Positions 43,770 through 51,730 of a DNA stretch of 55,738 nt are shown here, one piece after another. Positions within the stretch are counted from its first letter, which is position 1, and every line of letters starts with the position of its first letter. Source of the DNA: Variovorax boronicumulans NBRC 103145 (lineage in GTDB: Bacteria > Pseudomonadota > Gammaproteobacteria > Burkholderiales > Burkholderiaceae_C); contig NZ_BCUS01000034.1 in assembly GCF_001591345.1 (NCBI RefSeq), positions 1-55,738 on the forward strand. The letters run 5' to 3'. The notes beneath the pieces are model-generated. The model did no database searches. It was not told the origin of the DNA and saw nothing but the letters and a program-made list of their open reading frames with translations. The position numbers and the translations under genes were made by a program.

Positions 43770-45533
43770 ATGTCTGTTTCGCGTCTCGACTCCGCGCTCC
43801 TGGCGCGTGCTCCCAGCCGATCTGAATCCCGCCCCGCGCCGCTGTCGGATGCGGGCGCCGCCGGTACTTTCTGGCAACGCATCGACCGCTGGATCTCGCA
43901 GCCCCGCTCGACGCGGCAGGTGATCGTCTGGCTCAGCCTGTACCTCGGCCTCACCGCCAACTGGCCGCTGCTGAACGACCTGGCCCGCCTGGGCGGCGCG
44001 CCCAGCACCTACATGCCGACCATCGCCGCGCTGGGCATGCTCACCTTCTGCGGCACCGTGGCGATGCTGTCGCTCACGGCCTGGTCGCGCTGGATGAAGC
44101 CGTTGTGGCTGCTCGTGGTCGTGATCGCCGCGGTGGCGCAGCACTACATGCTCCAGTACCGCGTGGTGATGGACCCGAGCATGATCGCGAACGCGTTCCA
44201 GACCGACCCCAACGAAGCGCGCGACCTGCTGAGCGGGCGCATGGCCTTCAACGTGCTCGTGGTCGTGCTGCCCGCGGCCTGGGCGATCTGGCGCGTGCGC
44301 ATCGTGCCGATGGGGCTGCTGTCGCACGTCTGGCGCAACGCGCTGCTGCTGGTGCTGGCCGCCGTCGTGGCGGTGGTCACGGCCGTGGCCATGAACCGGC
44401 AGCTCGCGCCGCTGATGCGCAACAACGTGCACCTGCGCTACATGATGAACCCGATCGCCAGCCTGTACTCGGCCGGCGCCGTGGTGCTCAAGCCGATGTT
44501 CAAGCGCAGCAGCAAGCTGATCCCGATCACCGCAGGCACGGCGCTGGGCGCGAGCTATGCGGCGCAGAAGCGCCCGCCGCTGTTCGTCGTGGTGGTGGGC
44601 GAGACCGCGCGTTCCGATCACTTCGGCCTCAACGGCTACGCCCGCGACACCACGCCCGAGCTCGCCAAGCGCAATGTGCTGAGCTACCGCGAGGTGCGCT
44701 CGTGCGGCACCAACACGCTGGCCTCGGTGCCCTGCATGTTCTCGCCCCTGGGCAAGAGCGGCTACGAGTCGCGCAAGGACGAGTACGAGAACCTCATGGA
44801 CGTGCTGCAGGCCTCGGGCCTGGCCGTGTTCTGGCTCGACAACCAGGCCGGCTGCAAGGGCGTGTGCGCGCGCATCCCGAACGCCTCGGCCTTCGACGGG
44901 CTCGATGCGGCCACCAAGAAGGCCCTGTGCGACGGCGAGGAATGCCTCGACAACGTGATGCTCACGGGCCTCGATGAACGCATCGCCGCGCTGCCCGCCG
45001 AGCGCCGCGCCAAGGGCGTCGTGCTCGTGATGCACCAGATGGGCAGCCACGGCCCGGCCTACTACAAGCGCTCGGCGCCCGAACTGAAGCGCTTCACGCC
45101 AGAGTGCAAGACCAACGCGCTGGCCGAGTGCGCGCATGCCGAGCTGATGAACGTCTACGACAACTCGATCGCCCAGACCGACCACTTCCTCGGCCAGACC
45201 ATCGACTGGCTCCAGACCCAATCGAAGCAGTACGACACGGCGCTGCTGTACATGAGCGATCACGGCGAGTCGCTGGGCGAGTACGGCCTGTTCCTGCACG
45301 GCGTGCCCTACAGCTTCGCGCCCGATGCGCAAAAGCACGTGCCCATGGTCACCTGGTTCGGCGACGGCATGAGCGAGCGCCGCAAGCTTTCGCGTTCATG
45401 CATGGAAGCGGGCCTGGATGCGCCGCTCACGCACGACAACCTCTATCACACGGTGCTGGGCCTCATGGACGTGGCCACGCCCACCTACAAGCCCGCGCTC
45501 GATGCGCTGGCCTCGTGCCGCGGCAAGGCCTGA
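43770..45533 (+). CDS. eptA: Phosphoethanolamine--lipid A transferase
   Basis: 587 aa. Five N-terminal membrane helices (about residues 50-205) precede a periplasmic sulfatase-fold domain. Catalytic and metal residues are seen: E278 in VVGETARSDHFG, the Thr nucleophile region SCGTNTLASVPCMFS (T314/T316), and SDHGESLGE near 492. Many Cys support periplasmic disulfides. EptA moves phosphoethanolamine from phosphatidylethanolamine to lipid A phosphates, lowering polymyxin binding; it is homologous to MCR. It follows two PAP2 genes and its own predicted regulator sites. The N-terminal 40-residue extension before the first helix is longer than usual. Confidence 0.93.
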   Translation: MSVSRLDSALLARAPSRSESRPAPLSDAGAAGTFWQRIDRWISQPRSTRQVIVWLSLYLGLTANWPLLNDLARLGGAPSTYMPTIAALGMLTFCGTVAMLSLTAWSRWMKPLWLLVVVIAAVAQHYMLQYRVVMDPSMIANAFQTDPNEARDLLSGRMAFNVLVVVLPAAWAIWRVRIVPMGLLSHVWRNALLLVLAAVVAVVTAVAMNRQLAPLMRNNVHLRYMMNPIASLYSAGAVVLKPMFKRSSKLIPITAGTALGASYAAQKRPPLFVVVVGETARSDHFGLNGYARDTTPELAKRNVLSYREVRSCGTNTLASVPCMFSPLGKSGYESRKDEYENLMDVLQASGLAVFWLDNQAGCKGVCARIPNASAFDGLDAATKKALCDGEECLDNVMLTGLDERIAALPAERRAKGVVLVMHQMGSHGPAYYKRSAPELKRFTPECKTNALAECAHAELMNVYDNSIAQTDHFLGQTIDWLQTQSKQYDTALLYMSDHGESLGEYGLFLHGVPYSFAPDAQKHVPMVTWFGDGMSERRKLSRSCMEAGLDAPLTHDNLYHTVLGLMDVATPTYKPALDALASCRGKA

Positions 45534-45555
45534 GCGCGCCCGCAGCTTCGGCTTC

Positions 45556-46137
45556 TTACTTCTTTTCGCGCGGCAGCCGGCCCATCAGGAAGAACTCGGG
45601 GTTCGGCTGCATGCCGCTGAAGCTGGCCAGGCGGTTGCTCAGGCCGAAGAAGGCGGTGATGGCCGCGATGTCCCAGATGTCCTCGTCGTCGAAGCCGTGC
45701 GCGTGCAGCGGCCCGAAGTCGCGGTCGTCGATCTCGTGCGAGCGTTCGCAGACCTTCATCGCGAAGTCGAGCATCGCGCGCTGGCGCTGCGTGATGTCGG
45801 CCTTGCGGTAGTTCACCGCCACCTGGTCGGCCACCAGCGGCTTCTTCTCGTAGATGCGCAGCAGCGCGCCGTGCGCCACCACGCAGTACAGGCATTGGTT
45901 GACCGCGCTGGTGGCGGTGACGATCATCTCGCGGTCGCCCTTGGTGAGCGAGCCTTCTTCCTTGAGCATCAGCGCGTCGTGGTACGCGAAGAAGGCCCGC
46001 CACTCGGCGGGGCGGCGCGCAAGGCCGAGGAACACGTTGGGCACGAAGCCGGCCTTTTCCTGCACGGCAAGGATCGCGGTGCGGATGTCGTCGGGCAGGT
46101 CTTTCAGTTCGGCGAGGGGGTAGCGGGGGGCGTTCAT
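45556..46137 (-). CDS. Peroxidase-related (carboxymuconolactone decarboxylase/AhpD-like) protein
   Basis: 193 aa with the AhpD-type redox motif CLYC at residues 82-85 and H89 (NQCLYCVVAHG), plus ADQVAVNYRKADIT and FGLSNRLASFSGM-type helices of the peroxidase-related family. It is a predicted cytoplasmic thiol peroxidase or alkylhydroperoxidase. Its start overlaps the eutC stop as ATGA, so it is translated with the ethanolamine lyase; a role protecting or supporting that radical enzyme is possible but untested. Confidence 0.85.
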   Translation of the reverse strand: MNAPRYPLAELKDLPDDIRTAILAVQEKAGFVPNVFLGLARRPAEWRAFFAYHDALMLKEEGSLTKGDREMIVTATSAVNQCLYCVVAHGALLRIYEKKPLVADQVAVNYRKADITQRQRAMLDFAMKVCERSHEIDDRDFGPLHAHGFDDEDIWDIAAITAFFGLSNRLASFSGMQPNPEFFLMGRLPREKK

Positions 46138-46949
46138 CTGCTTGTCTCCTGGGGATCGGTCCCGGGATCATAGGCAACGGCGTCCGGGCCTGCAGCCAGC
46201 ACCGCCAGGTCGCTCTCATCCTTGAGCCCCACACCGCTCAACCCCCGGCGCAGCGACTCGCGCACCAGCCACGCGAGCTTGAAGGCGGCCTGCGCGTACG
46301 ACAGCCCCTCGGGCCGCACGTTCGAGATGCAGTTGCGTTCGGCGTCGTGCCGGCCGCGGCGCGGCGAATGGGTCAGGTAGATGCCCAGGCTGTCGGGCGA
46401 GCTCAGGCCCGGGCGTTCGCCGATGAGCATGACCGACAGCGCCGCGCCCACCGCTTCGCCCAGTTCGTCGGCCAGCGCCACGCGCGCCTGCGTGGCGATG
46501 AAGACGGGCGACAGGCGCGTGCCGGGCGGCAGCTGCGGGCGCAGTGCGGCGAGCAGCGGCACGGCGTGGCGAGCGACGGCGAGCGAGGAGAGGCCGTCGC
46601 CGATCACAAGGCAGACGTCGCAGCCGCCTGCAGGCCGATCGTCGCGCAGGCGCGCGGCGTCTTCGGCATCGAGCTGGCGGCCCAGGTCGGGGCGGCGCAG
46701 GTAGGTGGTGCGGTCGGGCGCGCGGCTGCGCACGCGATTCACGTCCCACTGGTTCGCGCGCAGTGCGGCATCGAGTGCGTCGACATCGAGCGCTGCATGG
46801 ATCGCGTCGCGCGCCATCGCGTGGGCCCAGCCGAAGCGCAGCGTTTCGTCGGTGGGCATGCCGGCACCGGCGCGGCCGAGTGCAAGCCGCGCGGGCGTGG
46901 CGGCGCGCCATTGGGCCCAGGGGTTGGAGGTGACGGGTGAATCGCTCAT
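46134..46949 (-). CDS. eutC: Ethanolamine ammonia-lyase small subunit
   Basis: 271 aa, full length for EutC. Motifs include ARLALGRAGAGMPT near the start, SRAPDRTTYLRRPDLGR near 75, CDVCLVIGDGLSSLA near 110, GERPGLSSPDSLGIYLT near 185 and ERNCISNVRPEGLSY near 212. With EutB it forms the cobalamin-dependent lyase converting ethanolamine to acetaldehyde and ammonia. Four-base overlaps join it to eutB upstream and to the AhpD-like gene downstream. Confidence 0.95.
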   Translation of the reverse strand: MSDSPVTSNPWAQWRAATPARLALGRAGAGMPTDETLRFGWAHAMARDAIHAALDVDALDAALRANQWDVNRVRSRAPDRTTYLRRPDLGRQLDAEDAARLRDDRPAGGCDVCLVIGDGLSSLAVARHAVPLLAALRPQLPPGTRLSPVFIATQARVALADELGEAVGAALSVMLIGERPGLSSPDSLGIYLTHSPRRGRHDAERNCISNVRPEGLSYAQAAFKLAWLVRESLRRGLSGVGLKDESDLAVLAAGPDAVAYDPGTDPQETSR

Positions 46950-48340
46950 GGCGCCAGCGCGGACAGCCCGCCCATGTCGCTCAACAGCCGGTTGGCCGTG
47001 GGCGGTGCGAGCCGGCCGGCGGTGTCGGTGATCTGCATGCGCTGCAGCCAGGCCTCGAACTCGGGCGCGCGCTTCAGGCCCAGCGTCTCGCGCAGGAAGA
47101 GGGCGTCGTGGAACGAGGTGCTCTGGTAGTTGAGCATCACGTCGTCCGCGCCCGGGATGCCCATGATGAAGTTGATGCCCGCCGTGCCCAGCAGCACGAG
47201 CAGCGTGTCCATGTCGTCCTGGTCGGCTTCGGCGTGGTTGGTGTAGCAGATGTCGCAGCCGATCGGCAGGCCCATCAGCTTGCCGCTGAAGTGGTCTTCG
47301 AGCCCGGCGCGGATGATCTGCTTGCCGTCGTACAGGTACTCGGGGCCGATGAAGCCGACGACCGTGTTGATGAGCAAGGGCTGGTAGCGCCGCGCGAGCG
47401 CATAGGCGCGCACCTCGCAGGTCTGCTGGTCGACGCCGAAGTGGGCGTTGGCCGAGAGTGCGCTGCCCTGGCCGGTCTCGAAGTACATGAGGTTGTTGCC
47501 GACGGTGCCGCGCGCAAGCGACTGCGCCGCGGCGTGGGCCTCGTCGAGCAGCGCGGGCGTCACGCCGAACGAGAGGTTCGCTTTCTCGGTGCCCGCGATC
47601 GACTGGAACACGAGGTCCACCGGCGCGCCGGCCTCGGCGAGCTTCAGCGTGTTGGTCACGTGCGTGAGCACGCAGCTTTGCGTGGGGATCTCGAAGCGCT
47701 GGATCACCTCGTCCAGCATGTGCAGCAGGCGCCCGAGCACCGGCAGGCTGTCGGAGACGGGGTTGATGCCGATCACCGCGTCACCCGCACCGTAGAGCAG
47801 GCCATCGAGCGTGGAGGCAGCCACGCCGCGCAGGTCGTCGGTGGGGTGGTTGGGTTGCAGGCGCACGGCCAGGTGGCCGGGCAGGCCGATGGTGTCGCGA
47901 AAGCGCGTGACGACGTGGCACTTCTTCGCGACCGCGACCAGGTCCTGGTTGCGCATGAGCTTGGACACGGCCGCCACCATCTCGGGCGTGAGGCCCGGTG
48001 CCAGCGCGGCGAGGGCCTCTGTGGTGGCTTGTTCCGACAGCAGCCAGTTGCGGAAGTCGCCGACCGTGAGGTGCGCGACTGGCGCGAAGGCCTGCGCGTC
48101 GTGCGTGTCGATGATGAGCCGCGTGATGTTGTCCTGCTCGTAGGGAATCAGCGCCTCGGTGAGGAACTGCTTCAGCGGCGTGTCGGCCAGCACATGGCGC
48201 GCCGCCATGCGCTGCTGGGCGGTCGCCGCGCCGAGGCCCGCGAGGTAGTCGCCCGAGCGCGCGGGGCTGGCGCAGGCGAGCACCTGTCGCAGATCGTCGA
48301 AGGCGAAGCCCTGGCCGGCAATGGTGGTGCGGTAGCGCAT
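46946..48340 (-). CDS. eutB: Ethanolamine ammonia-lyase large subunit
   Basis: 464 aa. EutB carries the substrate and adenosylcobalamin-radical site. Segments seen are FDDLRQVLACASPARSGDYLAG near residue 14, TRFRDTIGLPGHLAVRLQPNHP near 160, GAGDAVIGINPVSDS near 200, and INFIMGIPGADDVMLNYQSTSFHD near 390. It starts just after the ethanolamine permease gene. No eutA reactivase, eutR or microcompartment shell gene lies in view, matching the simple non-compartment ethanolamine loci. Confidence 0.96.
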   Translation of the reverse strand: MRYRTTIAGQGFAFDDLRQVLACASPARSGDYLAGLGAATAQQRMAARHVLADTPLKQFLTEALIPYEQDNITRLIIDTHDAQAFAPVAHLTVGDFRNWLLSEQATTEALAALAPGLTPEMVAAVSKLMRNQDLVAVAKKCHVVTRFRDTIGLPGHLAVRLQPNHPTDDLRGVAASTLDGLLYGAGDAVIGINPVSDSLPVLGRLLHMLDEVIQRFEIPTQSCVLTHVTNTLKLAEAGAPVDLVFQSIAGTEKANLSFGVTPALLDEAHAAAQSLARGTVGNNLMYFETGQGSALSANAHFGVDQQTCEVRAYALARRYQPLLINTVVGFIGPEYLYDGKQIIRAGLEDHFSGKLMGLPIGCDICYTNHAEADQDDMDTLLVLLGTAGINFIMGIPGADDVMLNYQSTSFHDALFLRETLGLKRAPEFEAWLQRMQITDTAGRLAPPTANRLLSDMGGLSALAP

Positions 48341-48348
48341 CTTTTTTA

Positions 48349-49755
48349 TCAGGGCGTGGAAGACAGCATCGCGTCAGGCGCGGCGGCATCGCGCTGCGCC
48401 GAGGTGAGCAGGAAGTAGCCGTAGGCCGCCGCCATCAGCACCAGGAACAGCACCGTGAGCATCGGGTTGAACCAGACCATCGCGCCCAGGCACACCAGCC
48501 CGAGCCCGAGCGCGACGGCGGGGAACACGGGGTAGAAGGGCGCGCGGTAGGTGCGCAGCAGGTCGGGCTCGGTGCGCCGCAACTTGAACAGCGCGGCCAT
48601 CGAGATCAGGTACATCACGATCGCGCCGAGCACGGCCATGGTGACGATGTTGGCGGTGAGCGTCTGTCCGCCGAACTGCACCCACTCGTCGCTGAAGATG
48701 GCGGCGATGCCGACCACGCCACCGGCCAGCAGCGCGCGGTGCGGCGTGTCGAAGCGCGGACTCAGGCCGGCGAAGTAGCTCGGCAGATAGCCGGCGCGGG
48801 CAAGCGCGAAGATCTGGCGCGAGTAGCCCATGAGGATGCCGTGGAACGAGGCGACCAGGCCGAACAGGCCGATCCACACCAGCATGTGCAGCCAGCCGCT
48901 GTTGGCGCCCACCACCGCTTTCATGGCCTGCGGCAACGGGTCGTTGATGTTCGCGAGCTGGCGCCAGTCGCCCACGCCGCCCGCGAAGATCATCACGCCG
49001 AAGGCCAGCAGCACCAGCGTGACGATGCCGGTGGTGTAGGCCAGCGGAATCGTGCGGTGCGGATCGCGCGCCTCTTCAGCCGCCATGGCCGCGCCTTCGA
49101 TCGCCAGGAAGAACCAGATCGCGAACGGGATCGACGCGAAGATGCCCGACACCGCCGCGCCGTTCAGCACATTGCCGCCGGCCCATCCGTTGGCCACGAA
49201 GTTCGCCATCGACCAGCCCGGCGCGACCACGCCCATGAACACCAACAGCTCGAAGATCGCGAGCACCGTGACGAACAGCTCGAACGCGGCCGCGATGCCG
49301 ATGCCGATCCAGTTCAGCCCGATGAAGACCACGTAGGCCCCCACCGCGAACCACTTCGGGTTGATGCCCGGGAACTGCACGTTGAGGTAGGCGCCGATCG
49401 CCAGCGCGATGGCCGGCGGTGCGAAGACGAATTCGATCAGCGTCGCGAAGCCGGCCACGAAGCCGCCGCGCGGGCCGAAGGCGCGCCGCGCATAGGCGAA
49501 GGGGCCGCCCGCGTGCGGGATGGCGGTCGAGAGCTCGGTGAAGCTGAAGATGAAGGTCGTGTACATCGTCGCCACCAGCACCGTGGCGACCAGGAAGCCG
49601 AGCGTGCCGGCCGTGTTCCAGCCGTAGCTCCAACCAAAGTACTCACCCGAGATGACGAGGCCGACCGCGATGCCCCACAACTGGACGGGACCGAGGACTT
49701 TCTTGAGATGACCGGTGCCGGCGACGGGGGCCGGCGGAGCGTCGTTGGCGCGCAT
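48349..49755 (-). CDS. eat: Ethanolamine permease
   Basis: 468 aa from the ATG at 49755 with GAGGAAG upstream. The twelve-helix APC-family transporter has the Eat-type start LKKVLGPVQLWGIAVGLVIS, EYFGWSYGWNTAG, the segment STAIPHAGGPFAYARRAFGP, and FLAIEGAAMAAEEARDPHRT near 235. It lies 8 bases upstream of eutB on the same strand, so uptake and cleavage are coupled in one operon eat-eutB-eutC-AhpD-like. Confidence 0.9.
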   Translation of the reverse strand: MRANDAPPAPVAGTGHLKKVLGPVQLWGIAVGLVISGEYFGWSYGWNTAGTLGFLVATVLVATMYTTFIFSFTELSTAIPHAGGPFAYARRAFGPRGGFVAGFATLIEFVFAPPAIALAIGAYLNVQFPGINPKWFAVGAYVVFIGLNWIGIGIAAAFELFVTVLAIFELLVFMGVVAPGWSMANFVANGWAGGNVLNGAAVSGIFASIPFAIWFFLAIEGAAMAAEEARDPHRTIPLAYTTGIVTLVLLAFGVMIFAGGVGDWRQLANINDPLPQAMKAVVGANSGWLHMLVWIGLFGLVASFHGILMGYSRQIFALARAGYLPSYFAGLSPRFDTPHRALLAGGVVGIAAIFSDEWVQFGGQTLTANIVTMAVLGAIVMYLISMAALFKLRRTEPDLLRTYRAPFYPVFPAVALGLGLVCLGAMVWFNPMLTVLFLVLMAAAYGYFLLTSAQRDAAAPDAMLSSTP

Positions 49756-49891
49756 GGGGGCTTCCTCTCTGGGCGGATGGTGACAGTGCACCCGTCCCAA
49801 AGCAAGGGCCGTTCCATCGGATACATCGGCGTACAGGGGGCTTCACGAGGGCTGTCCATAATCGGCAGCTTTTCAACCACCGAGGTGTTTC

Positions 49892-50305
49892 GTGAAGTCA
49901 TTTTTCTGTGCCGCGCTCGTGTCCGTCCTTGCCATTCCCGCCGCCTTTGCGCAGTCCGCGGCGGTCACCACGCCCAGCGGCCTGATCTACCAGTCGCTCA
50001 AGGAAGGCACCGGCGCATCGCCCGCCGCCACCGACGTGGTCAAGGTCCACTACCGCGGCACCTTCCCCGACAGCGGCAAGGAGTTCGACAGCTCGTACAA
50101 GCGCGGCGAACCCACCGAGTTCCCGCTCAACGGCGTGATCCCGTGCTGGACCGAAGGCGTGCAGAAGATGAAGCCGGGCGGCAAGGCCAAGCTGACCTGC
50201 CCGGCGTCGATTGCTTACGGTGCGCGCGGTGCGGGCAACGGCCTGATTCCGCCGAATGCGACGCTGAATTTCGAAGTCGAGCTGGTGTCGGTCACGAAGC
50301 GATAG
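49892..50305 (+). CDS. Periplasmic FKBP-type peptidyl-prolyl cis-trans isomerase
   Basis: 137 aa, GTG start at 49892 with GAGGTG upstream. The signal peptide KSFFCAALVSVLAIPAAFA is followed by one FKBP domain: VVKVHYRGTFPDSGKEFDSSY, FPLNGVIPCWTEGVQKMKPGGKAKL, YGARGAGNGLIPPNATLNFEVEL. Typical active-site aromatic residues are kept. It is predicted to help fold periplasmic or outer-membrane proteins. It diverges from the ethanolamine permease across a 136-base gap. Confidence 0.9.
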   Translation: MKSFFCAALVSVLAIPAAFAQSAAVTTPSGLIYQSLKEGTGASPAATDVVKVHYRGTFPDSGKEFDSSYKRGEPTEFPLNGVIPCWTEGVQKMKPGGKAKLTCPASIAYGARGAGNGLIPPNATLNFEVELVSVTKR

Positions 50306-50312
50306 CGGCCGG

Positions 50313-50330
50313 GGCCGGTCAGGACCGGCC
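50313..50330 (+). terminator. Hairpin after the FKBP gene, possible terminator
   Basis: GGCCGGTC (50313-50320), AG, GACCGGCC (50323-50330) starts 8 bases after the FKBP stop. The stem is strong, but no T-run follows, so termination may be weak or factor-assisted. Confidence 0.45.
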
Positions 50331-50475
50331 TGGGCAATGAGCGGTGCGTGCAGTCTGTCACGCTGCTCGCCACGCAATAGTTGCCCGATTCTTTCCCCCT
50401 GTTTTTGCGCGCATGGGCCTCCCACAATCCGCGGCCTGACTCCTGATCCACAGGAGCGGCTTCTGGGAGGAACAC

Positions 50476-50601
50476 ATGTCCGCACTCCGTGCTGCGCCAA
50501 CGCGCACGCTTCATAGCAATGGCACCGCCACTCTGATGTTTCTGGGCCGCGTGGTGCCCTCATGTGCAGTTGGATTTTTCGAGGTGCACCATGAGCGCTA
50601 A
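50476..50601 (+). CDS. Short ORF with strong ribosome site, possibly a vgrG 5' remnant
   Basis: GGGAGGAACAC precedes the ATG at 50476. The frame encodes 41 residues (MSALRAAPTRTLHSNG onward) and stops at 50601, overlapping the next gene start. Its beginning recalls N-termini of T6SS VgrG proteins (M-S-x-L, R-T-L, G-x-A), and the two genes that follow are of the type found as VgrG cargo. It could be a decayed vgrG end or a chance leader peptide. Confidence 0.35.
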   Translation: MSALRAAPTRTLHSNGTATLMFLGRVVPSCAVGFFEVHHER

Positions 50602-51085
50602 ACAAATCATCGAGGACCACGACAAATGGCGAAAGGGCGCAGGCGGTGCGCCGGCGGGTCTTTCCGGTCAGAGCGACGGCAATGCCTACGCTGGCCTCGA
50701 CCTGAATCTGGTCACTTTCTCGTCGAGCGCTTTCAGCGGCAGCAGCTTCACATCGACCACTTTTCAACACGCTGTCTGGAGCATGTGCCAGTTCAGCGGC
50801 TGTTCCTTCAGTCAGTGCGACATGCAGCGGATCGCCATCAGCGGATGCACCTTCGTCGACTGCACTTTCAGCGCGTTGCAGCTCAAGGCCAGCACGCTTA
50901 GCGATTGCACATTCACCCGTTGCAATTGGACCGCACTCAATTTCGATGCGAGCCAGTGGTCGCGTTTGAAGTTGCTCGAATGCCGAGGCACGCAGGTGAG
51001 TGCGACCAACCTGCAGGGCGAGCAGGTCGACTTCACAGGCAGTCAGTTCGAAGACATGCAACTGACCAACGCGCGAATCAACTGA
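50591..51085 (+). CDS. Pentapeptide-repeat-like protein
   Basis: 164 aa from the ATG at 50591 with GAGGTG upstream. After MSAKQIIEDHDKWRKG, residues about 45-160 repeat five-residue turns rich in F/C/S (e.g. SAFSGSSFTS, CTFVDCTFSA, GTQVSATNLQGEQV), a right-handed quadrilateral beta-helix pattern. Cysteine content is unusual for this genome. Base composition is clearly lower in G+C than the flanks. It sits with a membrane protein gene 9 bases downstream. In T6SS islands such proteins often accompany VgrG; here no intact T6SS gene is present. Confidence 0.7.
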   Translation: MSAKQIIEDHDKWRKGAGGAPAGLSGQSDGNAYAGLDLNLVTFSSSAFSGSSFTSTTFQHAVWSMCQFSGCSFSQCDMQRIAISGCTFVDCTFSALQLKASTLSDCTFTRCNWTALNFDASQWSRLKLLECRGTQVSATNLQGEQVDFTGSQFEDMQLTNARIN

Positions 51086-51094
51086 GGCTGCAAT

Positions 51095-51562
51095 ATGTTG
51101 TGGCTTCCTTTTTCGATCATCGGCGCGTTCATTGGCGGATGTGTTGGTCTCACCATATGCGGAGATTGTGCGCACAGTGCGGGTGACGCGATTGGTGCCG
51201 TTCTCGGTATTTTCTATATGGCTGTCGGCGCGCTCGCCGGCCTGATTGTTGGATGCATCGGTGGTCTCATTTTTTCGGCACGGGCCAAGAAGGCCCATCT
51301 GTCTTCCGTCGAGAGCCAATCAGCTATCGATAGTGCCGACAAGTGGTTTGACGGAGGCTCACCGTGTCCGTATTCGGGTCTTTGGGTCGCGCGGGTGGAC
51401 GACAGCCATGCGCTGGCCGACGCATTCAACATTTGGAATCGAACCGCCTGGGTGCTCAAGGGAGACCGATTTCCTCATCCGTCGACCATGTTGGCTGGCG
51501 TAGTCGTTGCAGACATCCGGTGGAAGTGTCTGGACGGGGCATCGGATCGCCCGAGGATGTAA
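51095..51562 (+). CDS. Membrane protein of low-GC islet, function unknown
   Basis: 155 aa from the ATG at 51095 with GAGG upstream. Residues 1-65 form two glycine-rich membrane helices (IIGAFIGGCVGLTICG; GAVLGIFYMAVGALAGLIVGCIGGLIF), then a soluble half with SDADKW-like acidic turns and WVARVDDSHALADAF, WNRTAWVLKGDRF. The gene is co-directional with the pentapeptide-like gene and shares its lower G+C. It may be an immunity or accessory protein of a lost effector, which is speculative. Confidence 0.6.
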   Translation: MLWLPFSIIGAFIGGCVGLTICGDCAHSAGDAIGAVLGIFYMAVGALAGLIVGCIGGLIFSARAKKAHLSSVESQSAIDSADKWFDGGSPCPYSGLWVARVDDSHALADAFNIWNRTAWVLKGDRFPHPSTMLAGVVVADIRWKCLDGASDRPRM

Positions 51563-51730
51563 GCGTGTCTGATCTCGCCATTGGGCATCCGTAGCACTGC
51601 GAATCAACGAACTCTGGCTTCGCTTCCGAGGCTGAGGCAGGTCACTGCCCACAGCATCGACCCTTGTCAGATCTCGAAATTTGGCTGCTGCGGATGCCCC
51701 GCGGCCTGCCTTGCCGTCCGGGGCTCCCAC

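Noticed and set aside
43770..45533. Calling the transferase an acquired mcr gene
   Set aside because: It has the same G+C as its chromosomal neighbours, sits by its own regulator and has no mobile element beside it, so an intrinsic eptA is simpler.
50591..51085. Naming the pentapeptide-like protein a quinolone-resistance Qnr
   Set aside because: The repeats are irregular, the protein is short and there is no Qnr-type central loop; only the general fold is suggested.
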